Of a stretch of 64,000 nucleotides of DNA, positions 34,818 to 43,797 are shown in pieces. The translations under genes and the position numbers were made by a program. Positions within the stretch are counted from its first letter, which is position 1. The number at the start of each line of letters is the position of its first letter. The notes below the pieces were generated by a model. That model searched no databases, was not told where the DNA came from, and saw nothing but the letters and a program-made list of their open reading frames with translations. Source of the DNA: CALKZN01 sp050633785 (lineage in GTDB: Bacteria; Pseudomonadota; Gammaproteobacteria; Arenicellales; Arenicellaceae); contig JBOEHE010000046.1 of assembly GCA_050633785.1 (NCBI GenBank), forward strand, positions 79,118 through 143,117, read 5' to 3'.

Positions 34818-36110
34818 TTATCGCCCCAACAGCAACTCAGGCAGAAACAGGGAAACTTCAGGCACGTAAGTCGTTATAATCAGAGTAGGAATCCAAGCAA
34901 ATAGAATCATGATTAATGTTGGTTTTAACATGGCACTGACAGGCACACTAGTCACTCTGGAACCAAGATACAGCAATGGTGCCGTGGGCGGTGTTATATT
35001 TCCCATGCCCAAATTGACACCAACAATAGCAGCGAATTGAATAGGGTCTACGCCCAGCTTAACAACAATGGGAAACAGCAGGGGTGATGATAGTAATACT
35101 CCGCTGACATCATCCATCAACATACCAATCAACACCATAACAACATTGACCATAATCAACACAACAATCGGATTATCCGACACCGAAAATATCAATTCCT
35201 CTGCCAATGTTGGGATATCTTCGAAAATAAGCAGGCGACTGACGATCATCACCATAAAGAACATAACCATCACCACCCCCGTGGTTGTGGCGGACTGGAC
35301 CAATGCGTCTTTAAAGTTATCCCGATTCAAGCCTTTGTAGATAAAGAAACCAACAGGAATTGCATAGACAACCGCTATGCCTGCCGCTTCCGTAGGCGTC
35401 ATAATTCCACCATAAATTCCGCCAAGAATCATAAATGGCATCAACAGTGCCGGGAAGGCAAAGCGACTCTTTTTGATCACCTCCTTCTTAAAATCAGGTG
35501 ACTTAGGGCTGACTTTGATATCTTCGTGTTTGCGTAACATGAAATAGTTAACAATGCATAGCAAAACGACCAGAATCAGGCCCGGTACAATCGTTGCCAG
35601 AAAACACTTCAAGACTGACTGTCGGGTAATCCAGGCGTAAATGATTTGAATGGCACTGGGAGGGATCAATAAGCCCAGAGGTGCCGCATTGGTAATTAAG
35701 GCAGCGGATATCCCCTGCGGGTAGTTAGCTCTGCGTAATTGCGGCATCATTATACTGCCAATGCAGGTCAAGGTTGCTGTAGCACTACCAGAAATAGAAC
35801 CAAATACGGCACTGGCAGCAACAGCAGCATAAGCCATCCCACCTTTGAATCGCCCAACAAAAAGCTCTGCCAGGTCTACCAATGGCTGCGCAATCTTGCC
35901 ACGTTCCATGATAGTTCCGGCGATGATAAATAATGGAATGGCCAATAAAACCAGTACGTTCATTCGCCAGTGCCCAGAAACTAGAAAGCCTGTGGGATCA
36001 TGGTCTCCAGTAAGAGACATGTAAATCAATGCCAGACCAAATGCAAAAGGAACAGGAATTCCAATCAATAAGGCGATACAAATCACCAAAAGAGTCAGTA
36101 AAATTAACAT
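34818..36110 (-). CDS. dctM: DctM, TRAP transporter large permease subunit
   Basis: The 430-residue protein has about twelve membrane helices and the DctM pattern: VPFAFGLALIYMSLTGDHD near the start, SGSATATLTCIGSIMMPQL around 110, AAPLGLLIPPSAIQIIYAW and NLGMGNITPPTAPLLYLGS. It forms the ion-coupled channel of a tripartite transporter in the inner membrane. It follows dctQ by 21 bases. Length is standard. The substrate class cannot be read from the permease. Confidence 0.95.
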   Translation of the reverse strand: MLILLTLLVICIALLIGIPVPFAFGLALIYMSLTGDHDPTGFLVSGHWRMNVLVLLAIPLFIIAGTIMERGKIAQPLVDLAELFVGRFKGGMAYAAVAASAVFGSISGSATATLTCIGSIMMPQLRRANYPQGISAALITNAAPLGLLIPPSAIQIIYAWITRQSVLKCFLATIVPGLILVVLLCIVNYFMLRKHEDIKVSPKSPDFKKEVIKKSRFAFPALLMPFMILGGIYGGIMTPTEAAGIAVVYAIPVGFFIYKGLNRDNFKDALVQSATTTGVVMVMFFMVMIVSRLLIFEDIPTLAEELIFSVSDNPIVVLIMVNVVMVLIGMLMDDVSGVLLSSPLLFPIVVKLGVDPIQFAAIVGVNLGMGNITPPTAPLLYLGSRVTSVPVSAMLKPTLIMILFAWIPTLIITTYVPEVSLFLPELLLGR

Positions 36111-36131
36111 CGTATATTCTCTTATTAGTGC

Positions 36132-36680
36132 TCAGTGAACTTCTTTGGCAGAATCATTGTCTGCTGAAGCAGGAGGGCCATCGCGAAAGTGACTGTAAAG
36201 ATGCAGTGACGTGTAAAAGGTCATAAAGACAAACCCCAGAAAAATACCCAACTTGGGAATAAAAAATGGCAGGCCAAGTCCCGTTGTACGTTGCCAGTTC
36301 GGATAGTTCTGCAGCTCTTCATTCAACATCAAAAATGCCCAATAGCATAGAACCAGCCCTACAATAATCTCAATCAGAACAACAGCATTATTGATCATCC
36401 ATTTGGTTTTCGGGTTATGGATAATCGACAACAAGAAATCCGCTTTAACATGGGTATTTTCATAACTGCCCATCGCACCACCGAGAAAATACACCCAGAA
36501 TGCGATCATCAGAATCCATTCTTCATAGGCAAACAGATCAGCTTGAAACCAATAGCGCAAAATAACAACACAGAAAAACGTCAAGGCCAGAATCAGACTG
36601 CCCACAAACAGTAAATACTCCTTACAAGCCAGCATATACTTGACCAGCGTTTTGAGTGGAGCAGGAAGGTTTAAATACAT
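36132..36680 (-). CDS. dctQ: DctQ, TRAP transporter small permease subunit
   Basis: The 182-residue protein has four predicted membrane helices, with the DctQ features FCVVILRYWFQADLFAYEEW and FWVYFLGGAMGSYENTHVKADF (residues about 35-85). It partners DctM. It lies between dctP and dctM on the minus strand. A 232-base gap with a strong stem-loop separates it from dctP. The C-terminal tail is short and charged. Confidence 0.93.
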   Translation of the reverse strand: MYLNLPAPLKTLVKYMLACKEYLLFVGSLILALTFFCVVILRYWFQADLFAYEEWILMIAFWVYFLGGAMGSYENTHVKADFLLSIIHNPKTKWMINNAVVLIEIIVGLVLCYWAFLMLNEELQNYPNWQRTTGLGLPFFIPKLGIFLGFVFMTFYTSLHLYSHFRDGPPASADNDSAKEVH

Positions 36681-36841
36681 AAAACAACTCTCTTAAATGA
36701 AAAAACCTTATAAAATAAGCGGATGAGAACTGACCGAGAATCTTGATAAAAAGCTTTTCTTTAACTTGTGATAACGGGCCTGAGTTCATCATAGAAAAAC
36801 AACAAAGAACCTGAAACTATCCAACCCGTAGAAAAATCCGT

Positions 36842-36890
36842 CCCTTTCTATGCAATACCTTGACAGATCACGACATGCACATAGAAAGGG
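36842..36890 (-). promoter_or_regulatory. Intercistronic stem-loop between dctP and dctQ
   Basis: CCCTTTCTATG and CATAGAAAGGG form a perfect eleven-base stem around a 27-base loop, 23 bases after the dctP stop. No T-run follows on the minus strand, so it more likely protects the dctP message or attenuates partially, which would give more binding protein than permease. Confidence 0.65.
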
Positions 36891-36912
36891 TTGATAAGCA
36901 TCTCGGAACTAT

Positions 36913-37917
36913 TTAGAAGTCCGACAGGATTTGAGCCAGAAGATCTTTTCCAAGTCGTTCTTCAAGCTTGGGCCAGGTTTTTGCTCTGATTTCCTCGGCA
37001 ACTTTGCTGCGCTCAGAATCGCTCATTGGCAGAATTTCCACGCCGTACTCTTGTAACTTTTTCAGGTTGGCAGAGTCATTTTCCCGCGTCCAGTCAACAA
37101 ATCCTGCCGCCGCTTTGGCAAATACTTCGGCGACCACTTTACGCTGCGCATCATTGAGTTTGTTTTCCCAAGTCTTCTTACCAATGTAATAGGAGTAATT
37201 CTCGACAAAAGCATTGGAAGGAACGTAGTACTTAATCGCTTCTTTAAAGGTGGTAAATGTCGCTTCTGGCGTAGCACCAATCATGCCGTCAACAACGCCT
37301 TGTTGTAGTGCTGGAAAAGCATCAGCCCAATCAATCGTGGTGGTGTTATAGCCCATATCCTGGGTCGCCAACTTTGCAGATTGCGCACTCCAAACTCGCA
37401 CATTTTGACCTTTGTTACCTGTCGTTGTGTAGTTTTCAGGCTTGGTTGAGGACATAACACCAATAAAACCTTCGGCTGTAATTCCCAATAACTTCAAACC
37501 CAGATTGTCCATTCGTTGGTCAAAAATACGATAGAAATTAGAGTCGGGGCTGAAGACTTTAGCCATCTCATCATAGTTCGAAACCAGATAAGGCAATGAG
37601 TTAATCTCAAGTTTCGGGTCTTTGTGGCTGTAGACAAAAGAGTGTGCAATATCAATGCTTCCCCGCTCTACTTCGCCCAACAATTGCTCGCCTGAACCTA
37701 GCTGCCCAGCAGGAAAAAGTTTGATTTTAAGGTCAACATCAGCGGCTTCCAGATCGTTTTTAATCTGCCGAAGCACCTCTGAAGCGTATTGGTCAGGCGC
37801 ATGTTGACTGGCTATTCGCAAAGTTACTGCATTGGCAGACACAGTAAAAAGGGTAGTGGCCAAAAGACCCAAAGTCATTAATGGCTTCAGGTTGAAGCGA
37901 TATGTTGTATGTTTCAT
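36913..37917 (-). CDS. dctP: DctP, TRAP transporter substrate-binding protein
   Basis: The 334-residue protein has a signal peptide cleaved near ANA at residue 30. The DctP fold follows: LRIASQHAPDQYASEVLRQI, LFPAGQLGSGEQLLGEVERGSIDI and VRVWSAQSAKL, the last bearing the arginine that usually salt-bridges a substrate carboxylate. It initiates the only complete TRAP operon in the window. TTGGAGATAG precedes the start. The operon faces the TorS-like kinase, so the substrate may be what that phosphorelay senses. The ligand is unknown. Confidence 0.93.
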   Translation of the reverse strand: MKHTTYRFNLKPLMTLGLLATTLFTVSANAVTLRIASQHAPDQYASEVLRQIKNDLEAADVDLKIKLFPAGQLGSGEQLLGEVERGSIDIAHSFVYSHKDPKLEINSLPYLVSNYDEMAKVFSPDSNFYRIFDQRMDNLGLKLLGITAEGFIGVMSSTKPENYTTTGNKGQNVRVWSAQSAKLATQDMGYNTTTIDWADAFPALQQGVVDGMIGATPEATFTTFKEAIKYYVPSNAFVENYSYYIGKKTWENKLNDAQRKVVAEVFAKAAAGFVDWTRENDSANLKKLQEYGVEILPMSDSERSKVAEEIRAKTWPKLEERLGKDLLAQILSDF

Positions 37918-37962
37918 TCTATCTCCAAGAGTTTAATTATTTTTCAGTTAAAAAATGCTTTC

Positions 37963-37982
37963 TGAGCAACCTCAATTGCTCA
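37963..37982. promoter_or_regulatory. Inverted repeat just upstream of dctP
   Basis: TGAGCAA and TTGCTCA are perfectly complementary around CCTCAA, centred about 55 bases before the dctP start. This is a plausible operator. Confidence 0.5.
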
Positions 37983-38200
37983 AAATGCATCCCTTACCCG
38001 GTATTTATACTCCAGAAATATTTTGCCCCGCAAAGCGGCCAGAAACACGAACATCAAACCTTCACGCAAAAATGTAACTTCGTTTTCACATTAAACCAAC
38101 ATTCCATCGTTGATCGTTATTTCTTATGTTTTTTTGTGGCTTTAGTCGCTATACAGCACTTGAAACCAAGCCAAAAACAACTCATTGGCGAGTTTATCCA

Positions 38201-38227
38201 GTTACATCTTTTTACATCTTTTTACAC
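38201..38227 (+). promoter_or_regulatory. Three tandem TTACATCTTT-type repeats
   Basis: The sequence reads GTTACATCTT, TTTACATCTT, TTTACACCTG with an exact ten-base period, the layout bound by OmpR-family regulators. The same units occur at 29047-29071 and in the inverted repeat at 29177-29210. It lies about 285 bases upstream of dctP. Confidence 0.6.
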
Positions 38228-38428
38228 CTGGCGTGCCGTTTCATTGGTGTCAGGGCGAGGCTTCATCCAATTCCATTCTGAAGTGTAAGCAAAACAATCA
38301 CCCATAACGCTCCTGATGCTTTTGTCCTAATTGCACATAACCCTGTCGCACTTAACATCGTACTTTCCATGAACTGCAAGACAGCATCAAGTCTGCCTCT
38401 CTACTCAATACGGATGATGCTGAGGCCT

Positions 38429-39085
38429 CTATCCGTATTTATCATAAACAGCCAGGACTTCGTTTATAACGCCAGCATCATAAGGATGTTTACTGGTTTG
38501 CAGCAACTCCTGTGCAATACAACCACCATAAACATTCGCTGCCAATGTACGATCTGAGCCAGCTTCCAACAGAAGTTCAACGATTTCTGCCAGGTTTAAC
38601 GGAACGACTTGCCTGTAGCCTTCAACGCCATTTGATCCCGTATAATGCAATAAAGTGGCCTGATGTGGGTAATGTGACTTTTGATGAACAATATCGGGAT
38701 TGCCATCAATAGACCTCTTAAGCCTGTTTATGTCACCCGCCAACATAGCATCAATTAAAGATTCAAATGCGTAGTCTACGGAACTTTCAAGCCGTTCAAC
38801 ATCTTGCCAATTGTCATAGCCATGTTCCTTTGCGATACAAAATTTTGCGTCATTCAGAGTGAACTCGGAAGAATAAATTTCGTCAAGATCATAAATTTTA
38901 AATTTCTGACTTACTATAAACTTAATACCACTATTCCTGGTTTCATGACCAAGCAACAGCCGTTGTGACAATGCTTCAAGGAATTGCTGCACAGACTGAC
39001 TGGAATCATGCTTGCCCAATAAGCCATCAAATAATTCAATGGCTTGCTTCACTCCAACATCTATATGAACTTGGTTATCAGGCAT
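38429..39085 (-). CDS. Ankyrin-repeat-like protein
   Basis: The 218-residue protein shows ankyrin-like elements in its second half: LIDAMLAGDINRLKRSIDGNPDIV, ATLLHYTGSNGVEGYRQVVPLNLAEIVELLLEAGSD and then GGCIAQELLQTSKHPYD. The N-terminal third (EHGYDNWQDVERLE near 88-101) matches the segment commonly found before such repeats in bacterial ankyrin proteins. No signal peptide is present. It is probably a cytosolic protein-binding module of unknown role. It stands alone, 32 bases from the cold-shock/DUF1294 gene on the same strand. Confidence 0.75.
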   Translation of the reverse strand: MPDNQVHIDVGVKQAIELFDGLLGKHDSSQSVQQFLEALSQRLLLGHETRNSGIKFIVSQKFKIYDLDEIYSSEFTLNDAKFCIAKEHGYDNWQDVERLESSVDYAFESLIDAMLAGDINRLKRSIDGNPDIVHQKSHYPHQATLLHYTGSNGVEGYRQVVPLNLAEIVELLLEAGSDRTLAANVYGGCIAQELLQTSKHPYDAGVINEVLAVYDKYG

Positions 39086-39117
39086 TTTTCATCTCCAGTA
39101 CGTAGTCGTTCAATAAG

Positions 39118-39732
39118 TTACAGTATAGGCGCCAAAAAAGCTGAACCAACTGAGGTAAAAAACCATAGGAAAACGGCACAATTCAGGATTACTGTGATCC
39201 AAAATTCCAATTGAAACGAGCTTTTTTTAGATTTATGACGCAATGCCTGTTGTGCCACCATGGCTCCAGGCCAACCTCCCAATAGAGCAAGAGTGTGCAG
39301 GACGCTTTCCGCTGTTCTGCCACTACCTTTTTTTGCTGCTGATTTATCATGTGCATAGAATACAAAGGTAATAAAACTGAGTAAAACATAAATCCCCAAA
39401 AGCCCCGATGGAATTTTCCCCATAGCAACAGACATTGCGACAATGAGTAGAAATATCACAGCAAAGAAGCTTCGCTTAGTCCCCTTGCCCGATTTCTTTT
39501 TAGCCTTAAACGCTTTCAGTCTTTTCTCCCCTGTTCTTATGATCTGAGATGCACAAAGCCGATTCTGTCTATCCAGGGATAAAACAAACTCAACAATATC
39601 ACCCACTTCAGGTGTATTGTTACTCTGGAAGGCATTGATATGCGCAAAAACCTGTTTTCCTCCCTGATCAGGAGCAATAAAGCCAAATGATTTCTCATCG
39701 TTCCAGAACACTATTTTTCCTTTGTGATGCAT
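39118..39732 (-). CDS. Cold-shock domain fused to DUF1294 membrane protein
   Basis: The 204-residue protein has an N-terminal cold-shock nucleic-acid-binding domain (about 2-68; GKIVFWNDEKSFGFIAPDQGGKQVFAH, with the RNP-like aromatic residues). A basic linker (KAFKAKKKSGKGTKR) and a C-terminal DUF1294 domain with about four hydrophobic helices (residues 88-200; FYAHDKSAAKKG and LALLGGWPGAMVAQQALRHKSKK) follow. This fusion is known in many proteobacteria, with no established function. It would place a nucleic-acid-binding head on the cytosolic face of the membrane. Confidence 0.9.
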   Translation of the reverse strand: MHHKGKIVFWNDEKSFGFIAPDQGGKQVFAHINAFQSNNTPEVGDIVEFVLSLDRQNRLCASQIIRTGEKRLKAFKAKKKSGKGTKRSFFAVIFLLIVAMSVAMGKIPSGLLGIYVLLSFITFVFYAHDKSAAKKGSGRTAESVLHTLALLGGWPGAMVAQQALRHKSKKSSFQLEFWITVILNCAVFLWFFTSVGSAFLAPIL

Positions 39733-39875
39733 GTAATCGATTTATTAAGGGATTTACAAAGCCCTTTTTCATACGAATTGAATTGGAGCTTTTCCATTTA
39801 TGAATAAGTCAAAAGAGTCTAAACTATCTATGTCTGTTTTAAAACGCCAACACTCTACTTCATCACTATTAAATC

Positions 39876-41177
39876 TCAGCGACACTCAGCTCCTTTGAAA
39901 CCTGATTTGATCCAGTCAATGCTTTTAACTCCTATAGGTGGATTCACACAGGCTGCTTGATATCGTTTGATGTTTATTAGTTTGCCCTTACCTGTTTTTT
40001 TATCGTAGTGATATGAACCGTAAGCAGTATTTGTCACTGCTTGATGCCCATCAGACAATGACATAGACACTCTGCCATTCGGCGAAGCAAACTGTAAGCC
40101 AGTTAACCCTGCTCTAAGGGCATTCGGGTTGCTTGAGCCCTTCTTGTCAGAGGCTGCTTTGACCCCCAAAATGGCTTGTGCCATATGGTAAGCTGGATAG
40201 GTAGGGAAAGAACCAAAACGTTGAAAATAGATTGTTCGAAACCAGTCATTAAGCTCACTCCGAGGAGCCAACTGGCCGTTAGAACCACGAGCACCAATGA
40301 TTGTGCCATCAGGTATCTGTGGTCCCAGGCGGTGAATTGCAGTATCGCCCGCAGTTAGAACCAATTGACTGGTTGAGAAAACACCTTGGATGCCACCCTG
40401 TATGACCAGAGCCTCCACATCACTACCCCAGAAACTGGAATGCACAACGGCTGGTTTGTGTGTCAACAAGGTTGAAATTTCTTCCCCATATTGACCAGAA
40501 AAAAGCTTGGGGAATTGTTCAATTGAGACCGAGACTGAGTCATTTAATATCTTCATAGAAGCAGAAAAATCGCGCCAGGAACCTTGACCCCAGGCATAGT
40601 TCTGATTAATCCCGGCAATTGACGAGACATTTTTGTTGGTCTGCAGCACATATTTAGCAGCGGCTACATTGTCCATGGTAGCGTGACTTGCGGTACGAAA
40701 TACGTAATCAGGCTTCAGGACAATATCTTCAAAAATTTCTGGAGTACCACAATCGAATAGTACTGTGAGAGTCTTTTCCTGCTCTGCAACAGGGGCGATT
40801 GCCTTACAACTACTTGAAGAAATATAACCAATAACCAGATCAATATCTTTTTTTCGAACCAGGTTTCTATAATCTTCAATTTTATTCTTGGAATTTTCGT
40901 CAATGAAAACAGCTTCGACTTTAACACCCGCCAAACCAGGTGAAGAGTATGGTTCGGGCACTGAACCGGCATTAATCGCTTCGACGATAACTTGTGCTGC
41001 ATTACGCGCCGGAATTCCGAACGGAACTGCTGCTGCACCTGATAAAAAAGTCACAAAAGCAACTTTCATGTGTCTTGAACTTTTCGTCTGTTCAGAAGCT
41101 GTAGTAATATTAAAAATAACTGCAAATAGCAGACAGAGTACTGTAGACACAGCAATACGATATGTTTTTATGTTCAT
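39876..41177 (-). CDS. Periplasmic binding protein (type-I, Leu/Ile/Val-like), second copy
   Basis: Start ATG 41177 is chosen because GGGGGAAATATC lies directly before it and the signal peptide then begins at residue 1; the longer frame from 41228 lacks these. The 433-residue protein is strikingly similar along its length to the one at 47238-48545 (shared: FGIPARNAA, GYISS-SCKAIAPVAE, LFDCGTP-IFEDIV, AGINQNYAWGQ-SWRDFSASM). It lies 101 bases after an orphan TRAP binding-protein gene and has no permease genes of its own, so it may share the livHMGF system or act as a sensor. Confidence 0.88.
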   Translation of the reverse strand: MNIKTYRIAVSTVLCLLFAVIFNITTASEQTKSSRHMKVAFVTFLSGAAAVPFGIPARNAAQVIVEAINAGSVPEPYSSPGLAGVKVEAVFIDENSKNKIEDYRNLVRKKDIDLVIGYISSSSCKAIAPVAEQEKTLTVLFDCGTPEIFEDIVLKPDYVFRTASHATMDNVAAAKYVLQTNKNVSSIAGINQNYAWGQGSWRDFSASMKILNDSVSVSIEQFPKLFSGQYGEEISTLLTHKPAVVHSSFWGSDVEALVIQGGIQGVFSTSQLVLTAGDTAIHRLGPQIPDGTIIGARGSNGQLAPRSELNDWFRTIYFQRFGSFPTYPAYHMAQAILGVKAASDKKGSSNPNALRAGLTGLQFASPNGRVSMSLSDGHQAVTNTAYGSYHYDKKTGKGKLINIKRYQAACVNPPIGVKSIDWIKSGFKGAECR

Positions 41178-41201
41178 GATATTTCCCCCGAAATACGTAC
41201 C

Positions 41202-41220
41202 AGGCAATATTGCATTGCCT
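41202..41220. repeat. Small inverted repeat between the TRAP and ABC binding-protein genes
   Basis: AGGCAAT and ATTGCCT are perfectly complementary around ATTGC, 25 bases upstream of the second binding-protein start. It may be an operator or a weak intercistronic hairpin. Confidence 0.4.
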
Positions 41221-41278
41221 ATTTTCAAATCATGGCCTTACAGCCCTGATAACGACTATTTTTCTTTTGTCTGTAGAG

Positions 41279-42340
41279 TTATAGACCAGCATTATTTAAA
41301 TAAGCCTGATCGGATATGCGCGTCCATACCCTGGCATCATCTTTATAGTTTTTAATCGATTCAAGAATCTCTCTAGTCAATGGAGCACCAAATTCGGCCA
41401 GTTCCGCCAACTGCCAGTCAGTCTGTTTACGCAATTCACGAATAACAGAACTTGGGAATGAGCGAATTTTTATATCTGGATACTCAGCACGCATATTTTT
41501 CAAATTAGTTGCACTGACATGATAACTTTGAAAATACATATCATAAGCAGCCAGCCGCATTGAAACAGTTAACACCGCCTGCAGATCTACTGGCAAAGAA
41601 TAAAAGGCTTTTCGGTTGACCATAAATTGCAATTCTGTTGCCGGTTCATGCCAACCTGTATAATAATATGGCGCTACCTTATGAAACCCCATGGCTAAAT
41701 CCTGCGAAGGCCCAACCCATTCAACAGCATCAATTTTGCCAGACTCCAAAGATGAATACAGTTCGCCTGCAGGCAGGTTGACGCTTTGAACACCCAGTTT
41801 GATAATCGCATCACCAGCCAAACCCGGAATACTCATCTTCAACCCTTTAAGGTCATCCAGTGTTTTAATTTCTTTACGGAACCAGCCGCCCATCTGGTTG
41901 CCTGTGTTACCTCCTGGAAATGACAAAACTCCGTACCTGGCATACGCCTTTTGCATCAACTCAAGACCTCCACCATGATAAAACCAGGCGTATTGTTCTG
42001 TGGCCACCATGCCCAAAGGCAAGGTAGTGAAAAACAGCATGTTGATGTCCCGGTCTTTCCAGTAATAAGAAGCAGAATGCCCCATTTCATAATCACCGGA
42101 CTGCACCAATTCCAGAATGCCTAATGGTTTTTTATGCACTTCTTTAGTATCTGAGGTGATAATAAGTCGGCCATTGGATAATTCCTCAGCCATCGTTGCC
42201 ATTTTTTTTACAGCATCACCAAAGATTGGAAAATCCGCTGGCCATGTTTCAGCTATACGCCATTGATAGGTTTGTGCTACGGCGGCTGTTTGCAAGCCGA
42301 CTGCAGAAAAAAGAAGGATAAAAATAGTTGTTATTTTCAT
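41279..42340 (-). CDS. TRAP transporter substrate-binding protein, orphan paralogue
   Basis: The 353-residue DctP-family protein has a signal peptide (cleavage near VAQ at 23) and the same landmarks as the protein at 3284-4354. Examples are SFPGGNTGNQMGGWFRKE, VEWVGPSQDLAMGFHKVAPYYYTGWHEPATE and the terminal RVWTRISDQAYLNNAGL, which differs from the other copy by one residue in this stretch. No dctQM gene adjoins it. AGGA precedes the start. Both copies are likely to bind a related small acid, or to serve as sensing proteins, in the periplasm. Confidence 0.9.
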   Translation of the reverse strand: MKITTIFILLFSAVGLQTAAVAQTYQWRIAETWPADFPIFGDAVKKMATMAEELSNGRLIITSDTKEVHKKPLGILELVQSGDYEMGHSASYYWKDRDINMLFFTTLPLGMVATEQYAWFYHGGGLELMQKAYARYGVLSFPGGNTGNQMGGWFRKEIKTLDDLKGLKMSIPGLAGDAIIKLGVQSVNLPAGELYSSLESGKIDAVEWVGPSQDLAMGFHKVAPYYYTGWHEPATELQFMVNRKAFYSLPVDLQAVLTVSMRLAAYDMYFQSYHVSATNLKNMRAEYPDIKIRSFPSSVIRELRKQTDWQLAELAEFGAPLTREILESIKNYKDDARVWTRISDQAYLNNAGL

Positions 42341-42502
42341 TTGATTTAATCCTCATAGAGTACGTTTGTAAAAAGAGCATTTTCTTTGGCTCAGCCAATT
42401 CACTGCTCAGCTCATTTGTTCCAAACAGACATTTTCCATCTCCCTGTCGCCATCCCATACCTTTGTCCCCTTCCATACCATTAGCCGGTGTTTTCACAGG
42501 CT

Positions 42503-42520
42503 ACCCACTTCCTTGTGGGT
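42503..42520. repeat. Hairpin in the gap between the dehydrogenase and TRAP binding-protein genes
   Basis: ACCCAC and GTGGGT pair around TTCCTT, about 105 bases after the dehydrogenase stop (minus strand) in the 284-base gap 42341-42624. No T-run follows. Otherwise the gap holds purine-rich repeats (GGTATGG and GGGATGG units) and presumably the promoter of the TRAP binding-protein gene. Confidence 0.45.
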
Positions 42521-42624
42521 GCTCTGGTATTTAAACAGCCTCTGCTCCCTTTATTATTCTTATCGATTAACAATCTGAAAACAGCACCATACAATTCATT
42601 CTGAAACCCCACATCTCAGCCCGT

Positions 42625-43797
42625 TTACAAGGCCTGTTCATAAATGGTGACAGCATCAGCATGTGTCACATCTCGTGGATTATTTACTAAAAGTCGCGTT
42701 TGTTTTAATGCATCAGTGGCCAATCGTTCGACATCTTCATTCGCCACTCCCACTTCCCGCAAACTGGTCGTGAGACCCAAACTTTTGATCAACTCTGCCA
42801 ATTCTGAGATCAAGTCAGCACTCACTTTTTCACTGGGTTGAGACAGATCAATTTGCGCAAAGATATAAGGCGCCAGTGCCGCATATTGATCAGCACAATG
42901 AGAGGCATTAAAACGCATGACCTGACACAACACCAACGCGTTCGATAAACCATGTGGTACATGGAATAAACTGCCAATGGGGTACGCCAGTGCATGCACT
43001 GCAGCAACTGGAGAATTAGCAAAAGCCTGACCTGCCAGCATGGATCCCAACAACATATTCGAACGCGCGGCGACATTGCTACCATTAAAAACTGCTTCTC
43101 GAATATTCTTTGCCAGGAGTGTCAGAGCCTGTTTTGCCAGATTTTTCGAGATAGGGTTATTATTAGCACTTCTTGATGTAAATGCTTCAATAGCATGCAC
43201 CATGGCATCAATGCCCGTTGCAGCCGTGATATGCGGCGGCAGGCCGATGGTAAGCTGGGCATCAAGTAAGGCCATATCAGGCAAAATGACAGGTGAGACC
43301 ACACCTTTTTTCTCTTCGACACCAGTGGTAACAATAGAAACAGCAGTCACTTCAGAGCCGGTACCAGCGGTAGTTGGCACCAGAATCAGAGGCAAACGTT
43401 TGCCTCTGGCCTGATTAACTCCGTAAATTTCATGGATACTTTGATCAGATCGAGTTAGAAATGCAATCAATTTGGCCACATCCATCGAACTGCCACCACC
43501 AAAACCAACAACGGCACCAACCTTATTATTTCGAGCCAGTTCCACTGCATCCAAAATGGTCTGCTCTTTAGGGTCGGCTTCAACCTGGTCGAACACCAAC
43601 AGCTCAAAACCGGCTCTGGACAGGCTTTGCATTGCATCATCAGCCAGTCCCAGACGAATTATGCCCGGATCTGTTACGAATAAAATCGTTGTTTGTTTGT
43701 CAATCGATGGCAACTGTGATACCAACTCACCCATACGCCCAGCCCCACCTGACTCATGATGAATTGAAGCCGTCGTGTTAAACGTAAAATCAGTCAT
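42625..43797 (-). CDS. Iron-containing alcohol dehydrogenase (group III)
   Basis: The 390-residue protein is a group III alcohol dehydrogenase: nucleotide loop VVGFGGGSSMDVAKLIAFL near 95-113, PTTAGTGSEVTAVSIVT, then metal-binding DAMVHAIEAF (Asp and His), HALAYPIG and HVPHGLSNAL, which together supply Asp plus three His. It oxidises alcohols or reduces aldehydes with NAD. Its ATG overlaps the livF stop by one base (TAATG), so it is translated as part of the livHMGF operon. This links the transported substrate to an alcohol or aldehyde. Confidence 0.94.
   Translation of the reverse strand: MTDFTFNTTASIHHESGGAGRMGELVSQLPSIDKQTTILFVTDPGIIRLGLADDAMQSLSRAGFELLVFDQVEADPKEQTILDAVELARNNKVGAVVGFGGGSSMDVAKLIAFLTRSDQSIHEIYGVNQARGKRLPLILVPTTAGTGSEVTAVSIVTTGVEEKKGVVSPVILPDMALLDAQLTIGLPPHITAATGIDAMVHAIEAFTSRSANNNPISKNLAKQALTLLAKNIREAVFNGSNVAARSNMLLGSMLAGQAFANSPVAAVHALAYPIGSLFHVPHGLSNALVLCQVMRFNASHCADQYAALAPYIFAQIDLSQPSEKVSADLISELAELIKSLGLTTSLREVGVANEDVERLATDALKQTRLLVNNPRDVTHADAVTIYEQAL

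Larger units (their letters stand above)
37918..38428. other. Upstream region of the TRAP operon
   Basis: No gene was seen in these 511 bases. They hold the dctP promoter, an inverted repeat close to dctP, a reverse half-site GTTACATTTTTG (minus strand, 38067-38078) and the TTACATCTTT direct repeats at 38201-38227. The rest, toward the ankyrin-like gene, is featureless. Confidence 0.5.
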
